From positions 62,001 to 126,000 of the forward strand of contig CAVXNR010000003.1 of assembly GCA_963763095.1 (NCBI GenBank): 64,000 bases of DNA. Direction: 5' to 3'. Of the stretch, positions 45,943-55,050 are shown piece by piece. The notes under the pieces are model-generated. The model worked only from the letters and a program-made list of their open reading frames with translations, was not told the origin of the DNA and did no database searches. Every line of letters begins with the position of its first letter. Positions within the stretch are counted from its first letter, which is position 1. Source of the stretch: CAVUCH01 sp963763095 (GTDB lineage Bacteria > Acidobacteriota > Vicinamibacteria > Vicinamibacterales > JAENWD01). A program made the position numbers and the translations under genes.

Positions 45943-46467
45943 CTACGGAATTGCAACGACTTTGATGAGTATGCTGTCGATGATGACGGGTTCGCCAGCG
46001 TCCTCGCAAAGGTTAGAGATCCTGACTTCGACCGTGTGCAACGTGGGAGCCGACGACCCGAAGAGGGGATTGAGCCCAATCCCTGGGGAGAAGTTCCGCG
46101 TTAGCGTTGAGGCTAGAGGCGCGAACGGAAAAACACGAACGGCGCTGAACTCCGAGTCCGGCAGTTCGCCCTCGTCAACGCGGGCAATAGCCTCAAAAAA
46201 GAATCCGTCTAGCGCCTGCCCAGACTGGTGGCAAGTCGCGGGCCCGGTGGCCGTGGTCTGCCCGTACAAGAAGTTCAGTTCGTCTGAAGCCTGGGTCCAG
46301 GACCCGACAGTGACCCACGGTGTGGTTTCGCCTGGCGCAAGAGTGATCGGACCCAACTGAAGTGTCGCCGTCACCCGGGCCTTTCCGGCGGGTGCCGCCG
46401 AGAGGTCTGACACTGCGGCATAGGCGAAGACGGTTGTTGCGAGTACCGCCGATCGTGTGATCCTCAT
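45943..46467 (-). CDS. Exported protein of unknown function
   Basis: 174 residues from ATG 46467 with an excellent GGAGGA upstream and a signal peptide (SAVLATTVFAYAAVSDLSAAP). The mature part is all-beta in look, with GPITLAPGETTPWVTVGSWT and LHTVEVRISNLCEDAGEPV, and two cysteines. It lies 28 bases before the PEP-CTERM gene on the same strand and is probably co-transcribed. It has no PEP-CTERM tail of its own. Family not recognised. Confidence 0.65.
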   Translation of the reverse strand: MRITRSAVLATTVFAYAAVSDLSAAPAGKARVTATLQLGPITLAPGETTPWVTVGSWTQASDELNFLYGQTTATGPATCHQSGQALDGFFFEAIARVDEGELPDSEFSAVRVFPFAPLASTLTRNFSPGIGLNPLFGSSAPTLHTVEVRISNLCEDAGEPVIIDSILIKVVAIP

Positions 46468-46887
46468 GGCTCCTCCTTTGGTGGTGCCTCTCCGAGACGC
46501 CCCGCACCACCGGCGCCGCTCCTGCGCTTCCGGCGGCTCCGCCAGCTGAATTGCCGCCGCCGGTCGTTCCAGCGCCGGCGCCACTCCCTCCCGGGAAGCC
46601 CGACAGGGCGGAGCTCATGCGCGGGAATTTAAATGCCGTAGTAAGAAGGCTTACAAAATACGCGTAACGGCGCGCGGTCCGCAAGCACGTCAGAACGCGA
46701 GGAGTTGGCGACCTAAGGTCGTGCCCATTCGTTTAACCGGCCTAGCACGCACTTACCAGCTCCGGCTACCATTCGATTCCTAAACCGTAACGTGCACCGT
46801 CTCTCCGGTCGAACAACCTCCGGGGAGCGAAGTTCTGCTACCCTCTGCTGCCGTACCGGGCAACCGAAGACTCCACAGGAGGTGGAT
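46468..46887. other. Intergenic stretch with Pro/Ala-rich open frame
   Basis: On the plus strand a frame to about 46668 reads ALPAAPPAELPPPVVPAPAP then KPDRAELMRGNLNAVVRRLT, which looks protein-like but has no start codon and overlaps the opposite gene's leader. No gene is called. The rest holds the presumed promoter of the next gene. Confidence 0.3.
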
Positions 46888-47442
46888 ATGACTCGACGAG
46901 TCGTGTTCGCGTGCGTGGTCGCAATGGGCGTCGCTATGACGGTGGTCGCTGTGAACGCGCGACAGGCCGCGTCGGATGACGCGCTCATCAAGAGCGCGAT
47001 GTCAGCTGCACCATCCACAATCGGCAATGACGCCACGGTGATCGATGCGTCGGCCGACGGCAAGATGCGCACCGTTCGCAAGGGCACCAACAACTTCACC
47101 TGTATGGCCGACAACCCCGTCACTCCGGGCCCCGATCCGATGTGCGGCGACGAGAACGCCATGGCTTGGGTACACGCGTGGATCACGAAGCAGACGCCCC
47201 CGGCGAACACGGTAGGCTTCATGTACATGTTGGCTGGCGGTAGCGATGCCAGCAATACCGACCCGCACGCGCAGAAGCCCACCGAGAACAATAACTGGAT
47301 CAGTACCGGGCCGCACGTGATGGTCGTCGGCGGCAAAGGGATGATGGAGGGCTACCCGCGCGACGCCAAGCCGGACACGACGAAACCATACGTCATGTGG
47401 GCGGGCACGCCGTACGAGCACCTGATGCTGCCAGTCAGGTAA
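46888..47442 (+). CDS. Exported protein of unknown function
   Basis: 184 residues with GGAGGTGG before ATG 46888 and a signal peptide (VVFACVVAMGVAMTVVAVNA). The mature region contains KMRTVRKGTNNFTCMADNPV, PMCGDENAMAWVHAWITKQT, and the end HVMVVGGKGMMEGYPRDAKP then YVMWAGTPYEHLMLPVR, where two cysteines could form a disulfide. I recall similar sequences as conserved exported hypotheticals; no function is assigned. A hairpin follows. Confidence 0.7.
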   Translation: MTRRVVFACVVAMGVAMTVVAVNARQAASDDALIKSAMSAAPSTIGNDATVIDASADGKMRTVRKGTNNFTCMADNPVTPGPDPMCGDENAMAWVHAWITKQTPPANTVGFMYMLAGGSDASNTDPHAQKPTENNNWISTGPHVMVVGGKGMMEGYPRDAKPDTTKPYVMWAGTPYEHLMLPVR

Positions 47443-47510
47443 GGCGAGAGGGGTCGGGTCGAAATTTCACGTTCTAGATTGGCAAAATCAGGCTCGAAAA
47501 CCGCCTCGAG

Positions 47511-47543
47511 CCCCCAAAGGTCCCGACGACCTCGGGGGTTTCG
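47511..47543 (+). terminator. Hairpin terminator candidate
   Basis: CCCCCAAAGGTC and GACCTCGGGGG fold into a stem with a small internal loop, ending GGGGGTTTCG. It follows the exported protein at 46888-47442. T-run is short. Confidence 0.5.
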
Positions 47544-48207
47544 TCGTTTCTAGCGCAGAAGCAGCTCGACGAGATCGAGAAAGGCCGCGAGCGCATCTCA
47601 ATCGACGCTCATAAGGAGCGGCGTAAGCGCATCGCGGTGGAGCACCAGCCGCCGTCGCCCTAGAAGCGTGCGGCAAGCGGCTGTGAGGTGTTAACGACGT
47701 GACAGACGGTCCCGAGAACGAAAACATTCGGGAGTAGAAACGAAAGGCTAAACCCTCGCCATCTCGTCGGCGAGTCGACGCTCGAATGACGCTCGCCTGG
47801 CTGTGAACGGCGGTTGGCCCATTCGGGCGATACTCCCGTTCTCTGCTACCACGGCTGCTCGTTTGTCGCACATCGTAGGACGTCACGCCAGTCCTCGCCG
47901 GTTGGCCGGCGAACCTCGTCTTCCCTGCTCTCCGACGCGGCGCACACCTGTAGGCCGGAGAGGCTTCCGAAAGCTGCGGCGCCGTTTCTTCGAGGGCCGG
48001 GACATCTGTCTGGCTGCAAGGAGAGTCGGCAAAGTGGACTACAGACCGGTCGTGCGTCATTACGTGCGGCGCCGTGCAGCCGGCCCCGGAATGCAGGACG
48101 GGGCGCGCAAGCTGAACCAATGGCACGCGCTCTGCAGTTTCGACTCGCGCCTCGGAGTTCTCGGGGTGTAGTCCACGTACGACGTGCGCATACAGGGAGT
48201 AGATCTG
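47544..48207. other. Intergenic stretch with short relic
   Basis: From about 47543 to 47663 the plus strand encodes KQLDEIEKGRERISIDAHKE then RRKRIAVEHQPPSP and stops at TAG; it is charged and helical, but has no start, so it is likely a gene tail. Nothing else is supported up to the next gene. Confidence 0.35.
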
Positions 48208-49549
48208 ATGTTCAAACTCGCTCGTACGATCCTCGCCGTTGTCGCGATCGGCGCGCTCAGCGCGACGGGGGTTTCAGCCGACTCGCAGTGCGATCCGCAC
48301 CAGGTGGCTAATGGCCCCTTCGAGTACTCGCCTGGCGACCTCGGCACCAAAACGTTCCTTGGGACCGACAACACTCCGTTCAATGCCGTGCTGACCATCA
48401 CGGCTCCCGGCAAGACTGGCGACACATGGTTCCCAGCCGCCAGCAACGGACCGTGCTCGGAGTTGGCCCCAGCCCAGATTCGCGTAATGGGCATCCAGAA
48501 GGTCGGAGACGAGGACGGCGATTCCCTGGATCCCACGGAATCGGTTGAGACTGACTCGCCGCTCGGCTTCCAGATCGCCGCTGCCTTCGGTATCGTTCCG
48601 GCGGAGCACGACTTTGCAATCGCCCAGCAACTCCTGGTCGCGATCACGGTCAGCAATCCCTTGGTCTCGCCGGCCGACTACGGCGACTACATCGTTGTCA
48701 TCAAGGCGCACGCCCCGGGCACTGGCGTGGGCACCGGCAGCGGCGCGCGCGTACTTCTACAGCTCCGCGCACCAGCCGTTGTCGATGACGTGCCTCCGGA
48801 TGTGACAGTCAGTCAGCCTCAAGGTGACAAGATCCTTGGTCAGATAAGTGTGGCGGCGAGCGCAACCGACCCGACACCAGGCACTGGCGTGGCGGCGTTC
48901 TCGGCGTCCGTCAGCAGCCAGGGTGGAACGGTGTCGAACCTGGCCATCCCTTTGTCGCTCGACCAGACGCTTGCCGTCGCTGCAGGCGTGACAGTGAACG
49001 GCACTGGCAATTTCCGCCCGACCGGCTGGTCAGGTACAGCGGGGACGACGCTTGCCAGTGCGTTCGACAGCTCGAGCCGCAGCGGCATCGGCACTTATAC
49101 GCTGCTCGCTACGGCCACTGACGTGGCCGGCAACTCCAACGCGGCTGCGGGGAACTTCGCGGTCAAGTACCGATGTGCAGTTCACCACGACGCACGTACC
49201 GAACCCGAACTGCGCTACGGCCGGCAATGGCAGTTGCCACGTGCAGCTCCAGTTCACCGTGAATCGGTCGAACAGCACTTCAGACGGGGCGTTCATGTGT
49301 GACAAAACGGTGAAGGTCGAACTGGCGCTGTCGAGCGATCCGTCGGTAGTGAAGGCCACCCATCTTTACGGCATAGGGTCGATCAACTCGGATGTTCAGA
49401 TCGATGAGTCTGCTCCCGAGTACAAGACGACATTCCGGCGTGATGGAACGGGTGCGACGGGCCCGCGCACATACGTCGCGAAGGTATACTTCAAGGACGT
49501 TGACGGCACGTGGATGCTCCAGGCGAGCAGCGCAGCCGTAACCTTCTAG
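48208..49549 (+). CDS. Exported beta-rich protein, frameshifted near its end
   Basis: ATG 48208 has GGGAG upstream and a signal peptide (RTILAVVAIGALSATGVSAD). The body contains ADYGDYIVVIKAHAPGTGVG, DVPPDVTVSQPQGDKILGQI and GTYTLLATATDVAGNSNAAA, the last being typical of Ig-like (Big/HYR-type) domains. After FAVKY (about 49171) the frame changes; DVQFTTTHVPNPNCATAGNG and the end GTWMLQASSAAVTF are read in another frame to 49549. In the original frame the protein ends at 49302. The likely native product is about 445 residues, extracellular, of unknown function. Confidence 0.7.
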
Positions 49550-49570
49550 ATGATTCCACACCAGGCACAG

Positions 49571-49601
49571 AAGGCGCCGGAAGTCTCTTCCGGCGCCTTT
49601 T
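49571..49601 (+). terminator. Strong intrinsic terminator
   Basis: AAGGCGCCGGAA and TTCCGGCGCCTT form a perfect 12-bp stem with a 5-base loop, followed by TTTTGTG. It lies 21 bases after the stop in the second frame of the exported gene, which supports 49549 as the real end. Confidence 0.85.
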
Positions 49602-49807
49602 GTGTGGTCGCCGAATGCCCGACAAAACCTCCGTCAGGTACTCGGGCGTGCTGGCAGCTCCTGCCCTCCGAAGCGACGCCGCGATGACGACCTAAGCCAG
49701 GAGGTCGTCCGCAATTTCGCGGGACACCTCCAGGGGGCAATCATCCGGCCGTCTCCTCTGGCGCGTTCAGGTCGCGACATCCCCAGGGCTCGTGCAACGG
49801 CTCGGGT

Positions 49808-50491
49808 TTAGACTTCAGAGAAAACGTATCCCACCCACGGTTCAGTGATGATGTACCGCGGTCGGGCCGGGTCACGTTCGATCTTCTTTCTGAGCGCGGC
49901 CACCAGCACCCGCACGTGCTCTGGGTGGTCGACGCCGTGCACGCCCCAAATGGCTTTCAGGATTGCCCGCTGCGTCAGCACACGGCCCCGGTGCTGGGCC
50001 AGCAGCACCAGCAGCTCGAACTCCTTCGGCGTGAGACGTATCTCGTCACCATCTCGACTGACGCGCCGGCGGCCGCGATCGATCACGAGATCGCTGACGA
50101 CGATGACATCGTCGACGGCCGCGGCAATGTCCCTGCGGCGCAGCGCCACCCGCACTCGGGCGAGCAGCTCCTCCGCGCCAAATGGCTTGGTGATGTAATC
50201 GTCCGCGCCCGCGTCTAACGCGACGACCTTGTCGCGTTCGCCCTCGCGAGCGGAGAGCACGAGGATGGGTACGCCGTGCTCGGCCCGCACCAGCCGGCAG
50301 ACGTCCACGCCATCGATGTCCGGCAGGCCCAAATCCAGCACGATGACGTCCGGTTCCGATCGGCTTAGCGCCTCCAGGCACGCGCGACCCGTCCTCACAG
50401 CTTGCACCTCGAATCCGCGCGCGCGTAGCAGGGGCGTTAACGCGGCGAGAATGGACGGCTCGTCGTCCACGAGGAGGATCTGCGCGGGCAC
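49808..50491 (-). CDS. kdpE: KdpE-like response regulator (OmpR family)
   Basis: 227 residues from GTG 50491. The receiver domain has QILLVDDEP, the phospho-acceptor in VIVLDLGLPDIDG (D53), and YITKPFG with the conserved Lys. The DNA-binding winged helix contains IRLTPKEFELLVLLAQHRGR and HVRVLVAALRKKIERDP, close to KdpE-type regulators. Its GTG follows the kinase stop directly (TGAGTG). The gene order, kinase then regulator, is usual for kdpDE. No kdpFABC is in this window; a KimA-like K+ transporter lies divergently instead. Confidence 0.88.
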   Translation of the reverse strand: MPAQILLVDDEPSILAALTPLLRARGFEVQAVRTGRACLEALSRSEPDVIVLDLGLPDIDGVDVCRLVRAEHGVPILVLSAREGERDKVVALDAGADDYITKPFGAEELLARVRVALRRRDIAAAVDDVIVVSDLVIDRGRRRVSRDGDEIRLTPKEFELLVLLAQHRGRVLTQRAILKAIWGVHGVDHPEHVRVLVAALRKKIERDPARPRYIITEPWVGYVFSEV

Positions 50492-51571
50492 TCAGGCCGC
50501 TCCCGGCTGCCTGGTGGGCCCTGGCACCACGATTTCAAACTCGGCCCCGCCGCCGGCACGGTTGGCAGCGCGTACGCTCCCCTGCTGCGCCTCGAGGAGT
50601 CCACGCCCAATCGCCAGTCCCATGCCAGTGCCCGGCTGGGCTCCCGCGGCCGCACCCCGAAACACGGGCGTGAACACCCGCTCAATCTCCGCCGGCAGGA
50701 GCCCTGGTCCGCGATCACGCACGGTCACGCGGAGCCCGCTCTGGTCCACCCACGCGTGGACCGTCACTTCCGTCCCCGGGGGCGCGTACCTGGTCGCATT
50801 GTCCAGCACGTAGCTCACTGCGCGCGACGTCAGCCGCGGGTCCACACACACGGGACACGCGTCTGTCGCGTCGACGCGAAACTGATAGTTGTCCAGCGAT
50901 CGACCGACGTGCGCGACGGCGGCATCGATGACATCGGCAGGTGTGACCCACTGGCGATCGACCGGGACAGCGTTGGCGGCGATCCGGGCCATGTCGAGCA
51001 CGTCCTCCAAGATGCGCGACAGGCGGTTCAGTTCAGCGTGTGCAATCGCAGCGTGCTCATGGCGCTCGTCGGCCGAGCTGCTGTCCTGCACGTTTGTCAC
51101 CGCGATGCGCGCCGCGGTCAACGGCGTCCGCACGTCATGCCCGATCGACGCCAGGAGTGCGGACGCGAGGTTCGCGCGGCGACGCGCGACGTCCGAATCC
51201 ATCCGTTCAGCGGCCAGCTGCGATTCGCGGGCGGCAACTTCGGCCGCTCGCGCCTGTGCAACGGCGGAGAGCTGGCTGGCGCTGAGAGCCACCACGAGAA
51301 AGACCAGGAGGGCGATCCAGTTCTGAACATCAGCGACTCGAAACGTGCCGACCGGCGGGAGAAAGAGGAAGTTGAGCGTGAACATCGCGACCACAGACAG
51401 GACCACTGGCACCCACACCCGGGCGGCCGTTGCGGTCGCGAGCACCACAAGGAGAAGTGACAGCGCCACAGTCGTCGGACTGACGGTCGGTAGAGCGTGG
51501 AGCACGGCCGCCGTGAGGCCCGTCGCCAACAGGCCGCCAGCGAGCCACGCAAGATCGGGAGCTTTGCGCAC
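50492..51571 (-). CDS. KdpD-like sensor histidine kinase, short form
   Basis: 359 residues from GTG 51571. Membrane segments at residues 8-100 correspond to the DUF4118 transmembrane block of KdpD. The HisKA phosphorylation site is IGHDVRTPLTAARIAVTN (H145), and the ATPase domain has VSYVLDNATRYAPPG (N-box), VTVRDRGPGL (G1) and GTGMGLAIGRGLLEAQQG (G2). Full-length KdpD is about 895 residues; the N-terminal KdpD and USP-like domains are absent, so this is the C-terminal half only. Potassium or osmotic input is a family-based inference, strengthened by the divergent KimA-like transporter. Confidence 0.87.
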   Translation of the reverse strand: MRKAPDLAWLAGGLLATGLTAAVLHALPTVSPTTVALSLLLVVLATATAARVWVPVVLSVVAMFTLNFLFLPPVGTFRVADVQNWIALLVFLVVALSASQLSAVAQARAAEVAARESQLAAERMDSDVARRRANLASALLASIGHDVRTPLTAARIAVTNVQDSSSADERHEHAAIAHAELNRLSRILEDVLDMARIAANAVPVDRQWVTPADVIDAAVAHVGRSLDNYQFRVDATDACPVCVDPRLTSRAVSYVLDNATRYAPPGTEVTVHAWVDQSGLRVTVRDRGPGLLPAEIERVFTPVFRGAAAGAQPGTGMGLAIGRGLLEAQQGSVRAANRAGGGAEFEIVVPGPTRQPGAA

Positions 51572-51752
51572 TGTTTATGAACTCATCGCGGTACATGCTC
51601 GTGTCGGCGCAATACTGTGAGCCGACGTGAACCCGACGTGTCGCTCACCGCATCCCGTTTGTCGCCTCTTTCACTGCGTACCCCCCGGCCGAGTTGCACC
51701 GGCGGTCAGCCTACCGCAGCCGTTCGCGGTGCGCCGACGTCCGACGAAAAAG

Positions 51753-51772
51753 TCGTAAAGAGTTCGTAAAGA
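51753..51772. promoter_or_regulatory. Candidate KdpE operator: direct repeat, 11-bp period
   Basis: TCGTAAAGA occurs twice, at 51753-51761 and 51764-51772, exactly 11 bp apart, in the region between the divergent kinase and transporter genes. OmpR-family regulators bind such tandem half-sites. The reverse complement, with TTTA boxes 11 bp apart, resembles my memory of the E. coli KdpE site. Confidence 0.55.
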
Positions 51773-51805
51773 CCCGGGCGCACACTCGATTCTCGCGCCA
51801 CACTT

Positions 51806-51956
51806 CTCCGTAAGCCTAATTCGCTCCAACCGGAGCGATACGGGGAACCCACAGGCGGCGCCGCTCACGGCACCGCTGGGGCGAGTCCGGCCGGAACCGG
51901 CCGGTAGAGGAGCTTCCATCCTCGAGCCCGTCAGCTAACCCCGTCGGCGTATGGAG
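51806..51956 (+). promoter_or_regulatory. c-di-AMP (ydaO/yuaA-type) riboswitch
   Basis: Conserved blocks of the class appear in order: GGGGAACCCA (51842-51851), TGGGGCGA (51877-51884), a GAGGA...TCCTC hairpin, and CCCGTCAGCTAACC (51927-51940), the hallmark segment. P1 pairs CTCCGTAAGCC (51806-51816) with GGCGTATGGAG (51946-51956), ten of eleven positions. The P1 3' strand contains the ATG at 51951 and most of the GGAGG at 51953-51957, so ligand binding should hide the ribosome site. c-di-AMP is expected to switch the transporter off at translation. Confidence 0.93.
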
Positions 51957-51962
51957 GCACCG

Positions 51963-53936
51963 TTGTCTGAGGAGAGCTTTCTCTGGCAATTCAAGCGCCT
52001 GCTCGTCGGCGCACCGATTCCCTCGCACCTGGCCCACCATGAGCGGTTCTCTCGCATCACCGGCCTGGCCGTGCTGTCGTCGGACCCGCTCTCCTCGGTA
52101 GCGTACGCCACCGAAGAGATCCTGCGCGTCCTGAGCATCGGCGGGGTTGCCGCCCTCGCGCTCGTCACCCCAATCAGCATCGTCATTGCCGCGATGCTGG
52201 CGATTGTCGCGTTCTCTTACCGGCAGACCGTTCATGCGTACCCCAACGGCGGCGGCGCGTACATCGTTGCCAAGGAGAACCTTGGGCGCGCGCCGAGCCT
52301 CGTGGCTGCCGCTGCGCTACTGATCGACTACGTGCTGACGGTAGCCGTGAGCATCGCCGCCGGGGTGGCAGCAATCACGTCGGCCCTGCCCAACCTCCAC
52401 CTGACCAGGGTGGAGATGTCTCTGGTGTTCGTCCTCATCTTGATGGTCGGGAATCTCCGTGGTGTGCGTGAATCGGGACGGCTGTTCGCTGCGCCCACGT
52501 ACTTCTTCGTCGTGAGCATATTCGTGATGCTCGCGATCGGAGCCTGGCACTACCTGTCCGGTACGTTGCCGCCCGTCCCCGGCGCGGCAGCTGCACTGCC
52601 GGCCGGCCACTTCGGCACGCTCACGACGTTCGCGATCCTGACGGCCTTTTCGAATGGCTGCACGGCGATGACGGGTGTCGAGGCCGTTTCAAACGGCGTC
52701 CCTGCGTTTCGGCCCCCGGAGAGCAGCAACGCCGCCGCCACGCTCGTCACAATGGCCGTCCTGTCGATCAGTATGTTCATCGGCATCACACTCCTCGCGC
52801 ACGCCTACCACATCGTGCCGATGGATACGGAAACGGTCGTCTCTCAGGTCGCCCGCTCGACATTCGGCGGCCGGGGTGCCGCGTACTACACCGTCCAGGC
52901 GGCGACAATGCTCATCCTCGTGCTGGCCGCCAACACCGCGTACGCGGATTTCCCGCGGCTTGCCTCGATCGTCGCTCGGGACCGCTTCCTGCCGCGCCAG
53001 TTCACGAACCAAGGCGATCGGCTGGCGTTCTCGAACGGCATCGTGATCCTGAGCGTGCTCGCCGGGCTGCTCCTCGTGATGTTCGGCGGCGACACGCACG
53101 CGCTCATCCCGCTGTACATGATCGGAGTGTTCGTCTCATTCACGCTATCGCAAGCCGGAATGGTGCGGCACTGGCGGACGGTTCGCACGCGACGCTGGCG
53201 GATTAGCGCCATGATCAACGGCTTCGGTGCGATCGTGACGGGCATCGTGCTGCTCATCGTGGCCACGACGAAGGCAGCCGAGGGCGCCTGGATCATTATC
53301 GTGATGATCCCGATCCTGGTCGCGATGTTCGAGACGACACGCCGCCACTACGATCAGGTGGCGGCTGAACTGCGGCTGACCACGTTGACCGCAGAGCCCG
53401 CCCGCGGTCACGTCGTGCTGGTGCCGATTGGCGGTGTCCAGCGGGCGGTCCTCAAGGCTTTGCGGTATGCGCGGGCGCTCTCAGATGACGTCCGTGCTAT
53501 CTACGTCGAAACTGACGCCGCCGCCACGCCCGCGCTGCGGCAACTGTGGGAGCAGTGGGGGCAGGACGTCCCGCTGGTCGTGCTCGAGTCACCGTACCGA
53601 TCGTTGATGGAGCCGTTGCTCGAGTACGTGGATCAGCTCCGGCACGACGACCGCACAGGCTTCGTAACCGTCATCCTGCCGGAGTTCGTACCGCGACGTC
53701 TCTGGCATCATCTCCTCCACAATCAGCACGCGCTGTTGATCAAAGCGGCGCTCCTGTTCAAACCCAACGTCGTGGTCACGAGCGTGCCGTTCCACCTCGG
53801 CCGGAGCGTGCAGGCGCAGGTTCGAACCACCGTCGCGCCGAGAGCGGCGCTTGATTGGCGCCGGGCATCCCAGGCCAGTCGCGATCGCAGTGCCCCGGGC
53901 AGCTCACCGCATGGCTGGCGCGGGAGTCCTCGATGA
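51963..53936 (+). CDS. kimA: KimA-like potassium/proton symporter (APC superfamily)
   Basis: About 657 residues. TTG 51963 lies five bases after GGAGG and fits better than ATG 51951, which has no Shine-Dalgarno; both share the frame. About twelve helices: LAVLSSDPLSSVAYATEEIL at the start is the KimA signature; HAYPNGGGAYIVAKENLGRA and ANTAYADFPRLASIVARDRF follow. A cytoplasmic C-terminal domain begins with HVVLVPIGGVQRAVLKALRY. KimA proteins import K+ and are inhibited by c-di-AMP. The upstream c-di-AMP riboswitch supports the assignment strongly. It is divergent from the KdpD/E-like pair. Confidence 0.9.
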   Translation: MSEESFLWQFKRLLVGAPIPSHLAHHERFSRITGLAVLSSDPLSSVAYATEEILRVLSIGGVAALALVTPISIVIAAMLAIVAFSYRQTVHAYPNGGGAYIVAKENLGRAPSLVAAAALLIDYVLTVAVSIAAGVAAITSALPNLHLTRVEMSLVFVLILMVGNLRGVRESGRLFAAPTYFFVVSIFVMLAIGAWHYLSGTLPPVPGAAAALPAGHFGTLTTFAILTAFSNGCTAMTGVEAVSNGVPAFRPPESSNAAATLVTMAVLSISMFIGITLLAHAYHIVPMDTETVVSQVARSTFGGRGAAYYTVQAATMLILVLAANTAYADFPRLASIVARDRFLPRQFTNQGDRLAFSNGIVILSVLAGLLLVMFGGDTHALIPLYMIGVFVSFTLSQAGMVRHWRTVRTRRWRISAMINGFGAIVTGIVLLIVATTKAAEGAWIIIVMIPILVAMFETTRRHYDQVAAELRLTTLTAEPARGHVVLVPIGGVQRAVLKALRYARALSDDVRAIYVETDAAATPALRQLWEQWGQDVPLVVLESPYRSLMEPLLEYVDQLRHDDRTGFVTVILPEFVPRRLWHHLLHNQHALLIKAALLFKPNVVVTSVPFHLGRSVQAQVRTTVAPRAALDWRRASQASRDRSAPGSSPHGWRGSPR

Positions 53937-54514
53937 CGCGCACCTTTGGTGCTCCACCTCATGCTGGTTGCGGCCTCGATCTGTCTCGCTGTCCGCCGGG
54001 CGTGCGTCTCCGAGTCTTTCTTGTGAGGATCGTGGCAGCTGCGGTAACGATCATCGCCGTCTACGTAATCGCCCGAACGATGTACGCGCTGCCGTGGGAG
54101 GCAGACGCGCTCATCGCAGCGGGGACCGCAGTCCTTTGGTGCCGGTGCTCGAGAATCGAAAGCACCGGTGGTGACCCGCCAGGCATCGAGAGCACCATAT
54201 GCGTCCGTTCAGCGGAGGTGGATGCGGGAACGACGCAACGGATTCGGCTCGGCCTGCCGAAGCACCTCGCGCGTCACAGGCGCCACGTCACCCTCGCCGA
54301 AGGCGAGAAATTTCAGCAGGTACACAATGGGATTCCCTTCCGTCCACCCGAAATACGCGTGGGAAATTTTGCCGGTCTGGTCGCGTACCTACAACAGGAG
54401 CGCGGCCAGAGCGTTGGGCACGGCGGGGCTGACGCATCGCAGCACGTGGTGGCCGCCGACGGTCACGCCCGACACAACATTGCGCAGGAAGCCACCGCGT
54501 CGGCAGTATCCTGA
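53933..54514 (+). CDS. Hypothetical protein overlapping the transporter stop
   Basis: The ATG at 53933 overlaps the transporter's stop as ATGA. One hydrophobic segment (RIVAAAVTIIAVYVIARTMY) lies near residue 35, and the first 85 residues could be a small membrane protein. The rest of the frame runs over the opposite-strand transporter relic (54209-54500) and is probably not meaningful, so the real end may be earlier or the frame may be fortuitous. No family recognised. Confidence 0.35.
   Translation: MTRTFGAPPHAGCGLDLSRCPPGVRLRVFLVRIVAAAVTIIAVYVIARTMYALPWEADALIAAGTAVLWCRCSRIESTGGDPPGIESTICVRSAEVDAGTTQRIRLGLPKHLARHRRHVTLAEGEKFQQVHNGIPFRPPEIRVGNFAGLVAYLQQERGQSVGHGGADASQHVVAADGHARHNIAQEATASAVS
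54209..54500 (-). pseudogene. C-terminal relic of a membrane transporter-like protein
   Basis: On the minus strand the codons read NVVSGVTVGGHHVLRCVSPA, VPNALAALLL, an in-frame TAG, then VRDQTGKISHAYFGWTEGNP and LLKFLAFGEGDVAPVTREVL, stopping at 54209. I recognise this as the conserved C-terminal region of an APC-type permease family, but I am not certain of the exact family. The nonsense codon and missing N-terminus make it a pseudogene. TAG stands where a Tyr is usual. Confidence 0.5.
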
Positions 54515-54519
54515 GCACC

Positions 54520-55050
54520 ATGCACGCGCCGACGCGATCGAAGGAGAACCGATGCACGTCCTGTCGAGCCGCCCTCACCGTCTGCCTTGTGTTGCCGCTC
54601 TCCGCTGGATGCGCTGGGCACCGTCCGACGCACGTAGCCGCTGACGAATCGCTGCCACACATCACCTGGGAGATACGATCTGGAGGTGACCTCGGGGACG
54701 ACCTCCTGGTCTGTGGGTCGCCTGAACCGACGCGGAAATGCGTGCTTGGCGCAAGCTCGGAACGAAGTCGTAGGCCGGTGACCGTCCACCTGTATCTCCA
54801 TTCAGCCGCGCAGCAGACGAGCTATCTCGGCGTCATGCGGGTGCCGTTTCTGCAGGGGGCCGAAGGGCAGAAGGGACACGACGTGAGTGCAACCGTGCCA
54901 CGCGGCAGTCAACCAGTCGGAGTGACGGTGACCGGGTTGGTGACGCCCAAGGGGGGCGACTACACCTTCAGCATTTCGCTGGATTCGAAGCAAGCGGGGA
55001 TCGCGGCCGCTCAGCCTATTCAGCACCAGGCGTCGGTTCTCGTGAAATGA
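54520..55050 (+). CDS. Predicted lipoprotein, start region ambiguous
   Basis: The frame has a lipobox: RAALTVCLVLPLSAGCAGH, with the Cys lipidated. The mature part contains EIRSGGDLGDDLLVCGSPEP, VTVHLYLHSAAQQTSYLGVM and GGDYTFSISLDSKQAG, giving a beta-rich look with no recognised family. A strong AAGGAG with ATG 54552 lies within the signal region but in another frame (MHVLSSRPHRLP); one extra base near 54567 would join that start to the lipoprotein frame. As read, translation must begin at ATG 54520, which lacks a good Shine-Dalgarno. Confidence 0.65.
   Translation: MHAPTRSKENRCTSCRAALTVCLVLPLSAGCAGHRPTHVAADESLPHITWEIRSGGDLGDDLLVCGSPEPTRKCVLGASSERSRRPVTVHLYLHSAAQQTSYLGVMRVPFLQGAEGQKGHDVSATVPRGSQPVGVTVTGLVTPKGGDYTFSISLDSKQAGIAAAQPIQHQASVLVK

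Noticed and set aside
46490..46668. Proline/alanine-rich frame opposite the exported gene's leader
   Set aside because: Looks protein-like but has no start codon, and overlaps the opposite gene's ribosome-binding site; probably a gene relic or chance.
49808..53936. A KdpFABC potassium ATPase next to the kdpDE-like genes
   Set aside because: No ATPase or KdpA-type sequence is present; the adjacent transporter is KimA-like.
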